From: Lathyrus oleraceus | Lineage: Eukaryota > Streptophyta > Magnoliopsida > Fabales > Fabaceae | Direction of reading: 5' to 3' | NCBI RefSeq assembly: GCF_024323335.1 | Contig: NC_066585.1 | Coordinates: 84,308,614 to 84,372,613 of the forward strand | Length of the DNA stretch: 64,000 nucleotides | Shown here: piece by piece, positions 55,367-64,000 of the stretch | Position numbering within the stretch: position 1 is the first letter of the stretch | How the letters are laid out: each line of letters opens with the position of its first letter | Notes under the pieces: model-generated | Databases searched by the model: none | Told to the model about the DNA's origin: nothing | Seen by the model: only the letters and a program-made list of their open reading frames with translations | Translations under genes and position numbers: made by a program

Positions 55367-56926
55367 GGTAATCTACATGAAAATAATGAAAATATAAGTA
55401 TCAATGACATATTTAATTAGGCCTTTAACTAAATATGCTCCCACTATTTTACTCAAAACAAATGACCCTCACCATTTGATTCGGAAAATCCCGTTGGAAG
55501 ATTTTCTAGTGGGTCGAGATCCACATTTCACTTTCTTTTAAGTCTGCATAGGCGGATTACACAAAACTAGGTTATATAGGTAGGAACTCCTTCCAATTGT
55601 ACCTAATACAACTCTCGAATATTTTAGTTGGGTGAATAACTCCTTATTCCATCCATCACATGGATCATTCCAACTCTTGCTTCTAAACATATATAATCTT
55701 ATTATAATTTGTTTAGTTAAGTTTGACCCATTGTTTTAGCAATTGGATATTACAATTATCCCATCGCACCTTACTAATATAGAATATGCACACCGCGTAG
55801 GCGAAACCTACATTATTCGATACAAGTCTTGATGAGTGCTAAAACTTGAAAAGCATAAACTTAATATTTAATTTGAGGGAATTTGCAATTATTCTGATCT
55901 CACCGACTTATTTATCATATAAATCGTCTCTCACATGCATCAACATACATTCACATGCATCAACATACATAATGAAACAATTATGGCCCCTAGCGCAATT
56001 GTTTTCCTAAGCCAATGAGAGAACCTAAGCTAACTTAATAATGATTTAAGCTTCTCCAAGCAAGATCTTCAAGGTTGTCCTCCTTTGACATTGTATTCTT
56101 CTCTTTCTTCATAACATTACATTACATAAAAGAAACTCGTTTTACATACGAGGGAGTGAGATGAGAAAAGAAGTTACATTAAGAGATTAAAAGAGAGGCA
56201 CGACACGCATGACGTATTTTAAAATCCCAAAACAAAATAAAGGAAAACTAAGGTCATAACCGATCACCACAAGACAATAATAATAAACACATTATTATTA
56301 TTAATTTAAATTATGTTAATTAATTAAAACCAAATTAAATTTCAGCGATCGATCACACTACGCAGAGTTAGACGGGGGTTTCGCTGCCCGGTCAATGGAC
56401 GATGGTTTCTTTAAAGCACAACTCTTGCGTAGTCATAACCCTAATCGCATAACTCTTTGACAACATAACCCTTGTGCCGTCATGCCCTAACGCACCAATT
56501 TCAGACCGTCAAACACACCTCGATTGTTAATTCAGTATGATTGATCAACACGTCATTGCTTCACCATACTAATGTCGGATCAAGAAGCAAATGACCATTG
56601 ATCGCTCAAAGGAAAACAACCATTAAATGTTTGAATGAACGAAACAGAAACAGTATATCATATATATCGTATTTTACATCAGGATTACTTATATCATATA
56701 TATAACTTGATCGATCTCAATTGCATAACCTATGGACGATCGATGTATCGCTGCTTCACCATACTAACGTCGAATTCCGAAGCATAATCAACATCAATCA
56801 TCCAAATCGTACACACATGATGCCAAATTTAATTACTCATTTATTCTTTGATTCATTCTGTCTTTTAATCGTATTAATACAGAAAATACATAAAATAAAA
56901 AGCTATCAGATGCATGGTTTCGTAAG
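55367..56926 (-). other. Copia-2 leader region
   Basis: Non-coding, matching the copia-1 leader but with one copy of the 161-bp unit (55690-55858). In place of the palindrome array there is a different stretch of about 40 bases (about 56372-56412). No gene seen. Confidence 0.8.
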
Positions 56927-56940
56927 TGGCTCTGATACCA
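56927..56940 (-). promoter_or_regulatory. Primer binding site of copia-2 (initiator Met tRNA)
   Basis: TGGTATCAGAGCCA on the - strand, one base from the 5' LTR, identical to that of copia-1. Confidence 0.93.
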
Positions 56941-56941
56941 C

Positions 56942-58279
56942 TGAAGGAGAATAACGATCTAAAACGTAGCAGAATTTAAAAATGTATCCTTTAGTGATCT
57001 TTACGAATGGGCATGATCAGTGATAGAATCGTTACCTCTTGTGGCGATTAAAACCTTTGATGTAGATCTACGGAGCGATCACGAACGTTGAATGGTGACA
57101 ACGCCTTTACTCAGTCCACACGAACAGATTCCTTCAATCTCAGTGTTAGCTGCTACGAGTGAAGGCTTTGAGTGAAAGAGAGAGAGAAACGAAATTACAA
57201 CTGCTCAGATGCTTCTGCACAAGGGTTCTATTTATATAACCACTTGTGTGGGCTGCAAGCTAAAAAACTCACTTAAGTGTATGTGACCCATATCTTATAA
57301 TATGCCAAAATCACTTAAGTGCGTGGTACCTTATCATATTTCATATTCTACTTAAGTACATTGTATCTTACGATGTTCTATAATTTACTTAAGTGCATCG
57401 TACCTTACGGTGTTTCTTAGTTACTCTATCTCTCATCAGTCCGTCCTTTTGTGTGTGACCTTGTAGGTTTTCGCGGCATTGGCAATTATATTAAATCACG
57501 TATTTAATATAATAACAGTGAGCGGTATCTAGCAACACATCACTGCTACCCAAGACACGAAAATATCATGTGATCTGACAAATCCTTTTGAGATAATACT
57601 TATGTGTACAATTACCCCTTTGCCCTTATGTCTATACTAAACACAAGGCATAGACCGTGTCATCCTTGTCCAGTTCAATATTGGGCTCGTAGACATTTAT
57701 ACTGTTACGCAAGATGGGCAAATTCCATCTAGGTCACTCATGTCCCTCAGCATGCTTCGTGGAGTACCCATCAATTGTCTTTATGGTCATCCAGTTACGG
57801 ACAATGTTTGATCAGTAATAAGGCACTCGACTCTACATCTAGGGTACATAGTGGTTTCAGGTCAAAGGATGGTATACACCATTATCACCATGAGAATAAC
57901 TTATGAAACTTAGCATAACATTCTATATAGTATTCTCATAGCGGGTCAATCTAGTATAAATATTACTCTAAATATTCATACTTATGTTTAAGATTTGATA
58001 ACTCCTTATCCATGATCCATGGGATGTGATCATCAGTCTATATACATAATAGTCTTAATGCTTTAATGTTATCCCAATTCACAACAAAGCTCGACTACGG
58101 ATACTTTAAGAATAATGTCCTTATGTTTAATGGGATCTCATGATTAAGTCACACTTGATACATTAAACGGACTAGCTATTCTAGGGACTATTAAACATAA
58201 TAAAGAAGAAACCTTTTATTATTAATAAATAATTCGATACAAGTACCAAAAGTATTGGATTCTAGGGCTTACACCAACA
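56942..58279 (-). repeat. Copia-2 5' LTR (1338 bp)
   Basis: Partner of 50051-51393, followed by AAAAG at 58280-58284. The TATA box at 57228-57236 is present, but here one arm of the surrounding inverted repeat is changed (TTTATATAACC). Confidence 0.95.
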
Positions 58280-58284
58280 AAAAG

Positions 58285-58689
58285 GATATCTCAATTTTTA
58301 AGCAATTAAGATAATCTATCCCTTGAAAAATATGGATAATCAAAACACCAAGAAAAAGTAGTTACTTATAATCATACATGTAGTGGAAGAAAATTGTTTC
58401 TCGTGTTTACTCTGAGACTTGACTGCAATCAATTTGGTGTGACTTTGTGTTGATTTTTGATCTAATGCTCCTTTTGATGAACATGACTACTTCAAGTTAT
58501 CGTCTATATGTGATCTTTCTGTGTTGTGGGGATTTTTATCGCTTATTTTTATTTTTGGGATTCAAGAGGGTTGAGGCCCAAACGAGAAACTACACAATTA
58601 CACTCCTCTCCTAGGAGGTTACCATGAGGTTAGCTACATAAAATTCATACACTTAATGAGGACACTCAAGAAAAAACTACCCTCTTGCG
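58285..58689. other. Unassigned sequence between copia-2 and the LINE remnant
   Basis: No gene or repeat recognised. It may be the 3' end of the LINE or host sequence. Confidence 0.4.
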
Positions 58690-60010
58690 CACTAGTAGCT
58701 CCCATTTTGGCAAGCCCGTCGACACAATTATTAACTTATCAATAGATATGGATCACCTGAGTCTCCATGTTACTAAACGTTCTCTTGATATTATTTTGCA
58801 AACTCTAAACCTGCTGAAAAAGCCCATTCTCCTTCCTAAGCAAATTGTAGATTTCCATATAATCAGTTTGAATCTTTACACGGTTGAACCCACTAGCCTA
58901 AGTCAGCAGCTTAAGACCTTCCCATACTCCCTATAATTCCGCAACAAACACATAATTCAACTATTCACCATTATTTTCCATAAGAACACCTCCACGACTG
59001 ACTCACCTAGAGGTTAGAACAACACGATCGGTGTTAAGGCCCACCCACCCATCCTCAGGTGAAATCCACTTGATCTACCTGACAACTCTAGGCCCGATCA
59101 TGCTTTTTATTGCCAAGGCTATGCTTTCCTTGTATTGCTTCCCCTGCACTAGTATGGTATTTAGTTGATTGTGAGGCATCACATAGTCTTTATTGTGAAG
59201 TCTTTGGTTGCGCCAATACCATGTCGTGTGGCATGCTGATTTGGTCCGTTGTTATTCCACGTGAAACCATTTCTAGCCTTTCCATATGATTCTTTTTATT
59301 TCTCTTATTTTTTTACCCAAACTTGGACGTTTCCACGCGTGTCTTTCCCATTGGCGCATTTGAAATTTCAATCACTTTCCTCTCCTGTTTAATATTTTGC
59401 GCCAAAAGCTCTCCATTTTGGTCCTCCGTGTTCATCACGTCCCAATATTTCCATCCTGTCAAGTTCCTCACTAAGCACTTGAAATATGGATCCCATGATT
59501 GTGGCTCTAGCATTTGCTTCACCCTTACTTGTCGACGCTCCTCCACTTCTCGCCGGAGCTCCTCCATGATCAAAGTCTGCTTTATTCCTTCTTGGTCGTC
59601 GATTTTTCTGCACCACCATCCATGGCACAACCTTTGACACCTCTGCTCCATGCTTTATTCCTTTAGTAGTTTTTTTTTCATTGATCAATCCTGAGTTGTG
59701 CTAGCTTTTTTTTCTTCCATAAACCCTTCAGTATAGTGGCCATATATACCATATGAGAGGCACACCAAGTGTAATACTTCAAACTCAACCTTATAGTGTA
59801 TGCCTTTTATCTCGAACATCGCTAACAATGGATTCGTCAAATCCACTTGGATACACATTCATGTGTACTTTCCTCTTTCCATAGACAAAGTGTTCTTATC
59901 CACCTTTATTGTTATCCACATGCAGTTTCCAATAAAAGATAGAACCCTATCATCATAGTGTTCTATCGGTAAGCCAAAGATCCTAACCCATACTGCAAGT
60001 TGTTCAATGG
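58690..60010 (-). pseudogene. LINE (L1-type) remnant: ORF1 and RNase H end of ORF2, RT missing
   Basis: On the - strand, 60010-59700 translates to a DUF4283-like ORF1 region: VRIFGLPIEHYDDRVLSFIGN, KVDKNTLSMERGKYT, stop, CIQVDLTNPLLAMFEIKGIHYKVEFEVLHLVC, with a degraded zinc knuckle. From 59690 to 59313 comes the ORF1 tail (PWMVVQKNRRPRRNK, GSIFQVLSEELDRME). From about 59260 to 58690 follows the RNase H typical of plant L1 ORF2: WISPEDGWVGLNTDRVVL, GGVLMENNGE, GVWEGLKLL, NRVKIQTDYMEIYNLL, NCVDGLAKMGA, with stops. The endonuclease and RT are absent, so a deletion of several kb joined the two ends. Old and inactive. Confidence 0.8.
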
Positions 60011-60548
60011 CATCACAATCTGGTGATCATATATTAGCCGTGGCCCTTCCATTAGCACAATCTGGTGATCCTCTTCACACAAGTGATCAAATATTAATCC
60101 GGCCTAAGATCCATAATATTAATGGATCCATAAAAGAGATAGGGTTCTCTTTTAATCTTTTAAGAATTTTTTTCAATGATAATTCTCCATAAAAAAAAAA
60201 TGATTACACTATAGAATAACTTTGCATCGAGTGCGTAAAAAGTTATAACATCATCAAGTGTCAGTGTTTAGGTTTTAGGTGCGAGGACACAATAGTTTTG
60301 TGTCGAGCACACAAAAAGTTACAATATCAATATTTAGGGTTTACATTATGTCGAGAAAGGAGTTTAATGGATATACTCAATGGTATCTACAAACTTAAAT
60401 ATGGTTGAATTAAATACTTTTGTTATAATAAAAATTAATTCTTATAGATAGATTGGATAAAAACTTTCTGAATTATCAATGAGACGTTAGTTTAATCAAA
60501 TTTGTTTTAATAGTTATACAAATAATTATTTGTGATTGTATAACAGTG

Positions 60549-60627
<79 letters not shown>

Positions 60628-61041
60628 CACTCATATAAAAAAAACTCTTGATTATTGAGATATTTACTAACCACGCAATTATGTAGAAATAAAAAATCAT
60701 TAATATATTTTGTAGAATAAATTTTTCTAAATATTATACAACTTCAAATCATGTTAGTTTAAATTTAATATGTTCTAATTTAAAATCCAATGAATTTGAG
60801 ATATTCACTAATCACACAAATATGTTCATATATAGTAAATCATTATAAAAATTCCTAAAAATATTTTTTTTTGTAAACATTATTACAGAATTTTCAACAA
60901 AATTATTAGCATCTAATGTAAGAAAGTTATTTATGAATTTTTCATTTCAGGCCTTGCCTTTTATTCTTCCACGTCACTGATCATGGGGGTTTCATGTCTT
61001 AAACTTGTGTTTTGCAACTAACTCTACTTCGTGGTCTCAAC
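60011..61041. other. AT-rich spacer with TA microsatellite
   Basis: No gene seen. Bases 60225-60345 contain two diverged copies of a 50-60-bp segment (GAGTGCGTAAAAAGTTATAAC and GAGCACACAAAAAGTTACAA). A (TA)n run of about 75 bases is at 60551-60625. Confidence 0.5.
60551..60625. repeat. (TA)n microsatellite
   Basis: About 37 TA units without interruption, giving a spurious IYIYIY open frame on the - strand. Confidence 0.97.
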
Positions 61042-62406
61042 TAGGGCTAGACAAAATATTTGAAACCGGATCAAACCGCCCTATCCATTAGGCCCGCATG
61101 TTTCTGGTTCGGGTGAACCGATTTTTCGGATTATCGGGTTAGTGGTTTCTGGTTTACATGGGTTTATCCGGGTCGGTTTGGATGGTTGGTTTGGGCCCTT
61201 AGAAAATCGAATCCGACCGGCCAATAATTTTATTCTGCATTATTATTTTATTATTGGGCTGGACTGGTGGAAATTGGACTCACTAGGCCTAAGACAAAAA
61301 GATAAAAAATACATCCTTCATTTGTTATTCATTCTCACATTTCTAGGATTTTCGAATTCAGATAAAAATACAACAACTCAACGCCGTTTGATTTCATGTT
61401 CAAGTTCTTGATGCCGCCGCACAACCACCACACCACCACTGTTTAAGATCATGTAAATTTCACTTCCTTTTCGTTGCTCTCTTTCTTCTTTTTCTTCTAT
61501 CTTTTCTTTCTCTATCTCTCTCTAACAACTTAAAACTTCCATTTCTATGTCACCTCCACAAAACTGAAATGGTAAAGTTTTGTTTGATTGCCACTTTCTA
61601 ATCCTATTTGAGGTATCAAGTTTGAAGGTCTAATGGCTAATATGCTCAATCATGATTCATTGTGATTGTGACTGACTTTTTTTCTTCTTCTTTCATATAG
61701 TGAGGTTTGAAGGTTTGAAGCTCCTATTTGAGGTATCAATTCTTTCATATAGCTGTCGCCACACACCACCACGCTACCACCTCGTGCATCACCGATCATG
61801 TAAGTTTCGTTTCATCGTCCTTGTTCTCTTTCTTATTCTCTCAATATTTCTCCGTCCCTTGGTATGTGGAGATTTTCAAGAAAAATAAGGATTTGGAGAT
61901 GTTTTTAACACTTATTTGGGTTGGTTAATGGCCATCAATATTTGTTCTTTGTCTCTCAAGCTCAATGACCGAGTTGTTTCAAAGATAACATTGAACAATA
62001 ATTTTGCACTTTTATTATAAACTTTAGTTATTGATATTATAAACTTTATATTATTATATGCAGGGAATAAATTTGAGTTATTGATATTGAACATTCTCTT
62101 GTGTTTGGTAATTGGAAAGCTTGGCTGCATAGTAAGCTTGTTGATTCTATTGGAAACATTCTGTTGAGGTTTGTAAATATTACTCAAGTAAATGTCGCCT
62201 GTTTTGTTATGTTTTACAACCTGAATTAGCTATCTTTCATTAAGTGGAAATCTTGTGAACAATTTATAAAAGGTGAACAACTCTGAAATTTGGTGTGAAT
62301 GATTTATAAAAAATTATGGATCAATTAACTTATTATGGAACAACTCTAAAATCTTGTTATATTTAGAACTTCTTTGATAATTCTAATATTTTTTTTATAT
62401 TGATAG

Positions 62407-62476
62407 ATGGAACATAGAGTTGAAGATGAAAACTTGCATGAAGTTGGAGTTGATAGCATACAAGTAGTTACTCAAG
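62407..62476 (+). CDS. Possible first coding exon of a hAT transposase gene
   Basis: ATG at 62407 directly follows a T-rich tract ending TTGATAG (acceptor-like). The exon encodes MEHRVEDENLHEVGVDSIQVVTQ and ends at CAAG/GTATT (donor-like) at 62476. It is too short to identify by sequence; the assignment depends on the hAT-like start at 61042. Confidence 0.25.
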
Positions 62477-62552
62477 GTATTAAAGTGTTTTTGAACAGTG
62501 TTAAATGGATGGGTGTTTTAAAAGTGACATGTGGATGTTGTTGTGATATATA

Positions 62553-62986
62553 GAAGTTGTTGTGTTTTCTTAATATTCTATTGTTAACTTTTTCTTAATT
62601 AGTTATCCAATAAATGAGTTACTTAATAAGTTATATATGGATTAGTTTTATTAATAAATTCTAATAACAACAACATATCTTGTTAATATTTTACTAAATG
62701 AATGAGTTAATTAATAATGTTTTCTTAATAAGTTGTCTATGACAACAATGTATTTTTAATAGTTTGAAATGGATAAGTGTTTTAACATAAATCAAATACA
62801 GTATGAAAATCAAGTGTTTTTTATAATTTGACAACAATGTATTTTTAATAGTTTGAAATGGATAAGTGTTTTAATGAAAATCAAGTTGTTGTGTTTTCTT
62901 AATATTTTACTGTTAATTTTTTCTTAATTAGTTATCCAATAAATGAGTTACTTAATAAGTGATATATGGATTAGTTTTATTAATAA
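62553..62986. repeat. Nested direct repeats before the CACTA element
   Basis: A segment of about 103 bases (GTTGTTGTGTTTTCTTAATATT to TTAGTTTTATTAATAA) occurs at about 62553-62655 and again at 62885-62986. Between them a 44-base segment (GACAACAATGTATTTTTAAT to GATAAGTGTTTTAA) is also duplicated (about 62741-62785 and 62830-62873). The CACTA element sits exactly at the end of the second long copy. Confidence 0.88.
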
Positions 62987-64000
62987 CACTACGCCAAATA
63001 AGGGAAAAGAGGGCGCTTATTTTGGCCTATAACAGCGCTTTTAAGCGCCCTCTAATTTGGCGCTGGCATAGGTAAAGACAGCGCTTTGTTTTCCTGGAGA
63101 AAGCGCTGTCTAAAGGCCCACATTATAGTGCGCTTTATGAAAAAAGCGCCCTCTGGAGTGGTCCATAAAGGGACACCTTAGAGGGCGCTTTCTGGAAAAA
63201 GCGCCCTCTAAAGTTGTCAATGTAAAGTGTTTAGAGGGCGCTTTCTGGAAAAAGCGTCCTCTAAAGTTGTCAATGTAAAGTGTTTAGAGGGCGCTTATTT
63301 TTTTAAAATAACTAACACTTTAGAGGGCGCTTTCTGCAGAAAGCGCCCTCTAAAGTTGTCAATGTAAAGTGTTTAGAGGGCGCTTTCTGGACAAAGCGCC
63401 CTCTAAAGTTCTCAATGTAAAGTGTTTAGAGGGCGCTTCCTACAGAAAGCGCCCTCTAAAGTGTTAGTTATTTTAAAAAAATTTGTTTGAAAAACAGTGG
63501 ATATTTAATTGGTAACCTGTTCGCATGCTGCAAAAGTGTAAAATTCATATTGATTTCATCCTTTAATCCAATGTTATACACCATTAATCCATTGATATAT
63601 ACAACATGAATCCATTTATATACAACATTAATCCTCCATATATACAACATTAATATATGATTCTTTGATCAACAATATACAACAACATATTCATGATTTA
63701 GTAAAAGTACAACAACAATATACAACATATATACAACAACAGCATACAACAACAACATTCCATACATATATGTACAATAATATACAACCTAGCTATATGA
63801 TTCTTTGATCAACAATGAATTGACACAATTCATCCTTCATTTCATCCAAATGAGCTCTTGAGTAAGATTTGTATTCCTCAAAGTACTACAATTAAGAGAA
63901 TAAAACATATTCATGATTTAGTAACAAATTAGATTAGTTATCCGATAATATTAAAATAAATCCTAAGTTATTATTCCATACCATTTTTGGGATGTCTATA
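62987..64000 (+). mobile_element. CACTA (En/Spm) transposon, one end only
   Basis: CACTACGCCAAATAAGGG at 62987 is a typical CACTA terminus. It is preceded by TAA, a possible 3-bp target duplication. Inside are subterminal repeats (63001-63470), as expected for transposase binding. The element continues beyond the window; the part seen (63471-64000) is non-coding with ACAACAATATACAAC-type repeats. Whether it is autonomous cannot be told. Confidence 0.88.
63001..63470. repeat. CACTA subterminal repeats with AGAGGGCGCTTT hairpins
   Basis: Five good copies of TTAGAGGGCGCTTTCTGG...AAAGCGCCCTCTAA (starting near 63179, 63231, 63321, 63373, 63425), each able to form a hairpin with a 12-13-bp stem. 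They are joined by AAGTTGTCAATGTAAAGTG, giving a period of 52 bases. More diverged forms (AGCGCTTTTAAGCGC, AGCGCTTTGTTTTCC) lie at 63007-63160. Bases 63300-63345 and 63436-63481 form a larger inverted repeat around two of the units (TTTTTTAAAATAACTAACAC on each side). Confidence 0.93.

Larger units (their letters stand above)
50051..58279 (-). mobile_element. Copia-2: LTR retrotransposon of the copia-1 family
   Basis: LTRs 50051-51393 and 56942-58279, TG...CA ends, and duplication AAAAG at 50046-50050 and 58280-58284. The Met-tRNA primer site at 56927-56940 and purine tract at 51394 give - orientation. It is similar to copia-1 along its whole length but keeps the RT and RNase H parts that copia-1 has lost. 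Its two LTRs differ more than those of copia-1 (about 18 differences in the first 240 bases), so it is the older insertion. Gag to integrase is mostly one frame; RT and RNase H have stops and a frameshift. Confidence 0.97.
61042..62986 (+). mobile_element. Possible hAT-type transposon, 5' part, cut by a CACTA element
   Basis: Starts TAGGGCTAGACAAAATATT, close to the TAGGGCTGGGCAAA ends I recall for plant hAT elements. It continues for about 170 bases with many copies of GGTTCGGGT/AACCGA-type motifs, as in hAT subterminal regions. After this come leader-like exons with donor-like GATCATGTAA (61449, 61795) and acceptor-like TATGCAGG (62060) sites, and a short coding exon at 62407-62476. The other end is not in the window; the CACTA element at 62987 interrupts it. 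No transposase core is seen, so the call rests on the end motif and layout. Confidence 0.4.

Overview
This window is plant nuclear DNA made almost wholly of transposable elements nested in one another. I see no convincing host gene, tRNA, rRNA or CRISPR array. A 22.7-kb Ogre-type (Ty3/gypsy, Tat lineage) retrotransposon with about 4.9-kb LTRs, an extra ORF1 and an arginine-tRNA-type primer site points to a legume, most likely the pea/vetch/lentil group (Fabeae). That assignment is inference from the element type, not from a host gene.

Layout. Bases 1-11014 are an old, decayed Ty1/copia element (copia-A, + strand). It is split by a better preserved copia element on the - strand (copia-1, 2183-9707, 5-bp target duplication AAGTC). 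Bases 11020-47528 are an Athila-lineage Ty3/gypsy element on the - strand (target duplication ATGTT, 1.74-kb LTRs, aspartate-tRNA-type primer site). It has decayed gag, protease, RT/RNase H and integrase, followed by two related but diverged ORF-1-type genes. The second of these (ORF-B) is cut in two by the Ogre element (14984-37673, + strand, target duplication GTGAG). Ogre carries an intact ORF1 (580 codons), an intact gag-protease ORF (1097 codons), a probable 267-bp intron, and an RT/RNase H/archaeal-type RNase H/integrase frame that is collinear but broken by four in-frame stops. A 2.5-kb 3' untranslated region full of short tandem repeats follows.

Bases 47534-50045 are anonymous AT-rich DNA with a long TA/GA microsatellite and a cluster of TTTGATTCGAATCAAA-like palindromes. 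Bases 50051-58279 are a second copia of the copia-1 family (copia-2, - strand, target duplication AAAAG). Bases 58690-60010 are a rearranged LINE remnant on the - strand. Bases 61042-62986 look like the 5' part of a hAT transposon. A CACTA transposon starts at 62987 and runs off the window.

Relative age, from LTR differences I counted over the first 230-330 bases of each pair, runs copia-2 (most diverged), copia-1, Athila, then Ogre (youngest). This agrees with Ogre being nested inside Athila. The most interesting unexplained signals are: (1) the duplicated, diverged ORF-1 genes of the Athila element, one behind a promoter-like region and one behind a splice-acceptor-like tract; (2) a repeated, covarying hairpin module near the end of the Ogre LTR; (3) arrays of short perfect palindromes, one of which is present in copia-1 and absent at the same place in copia-2.
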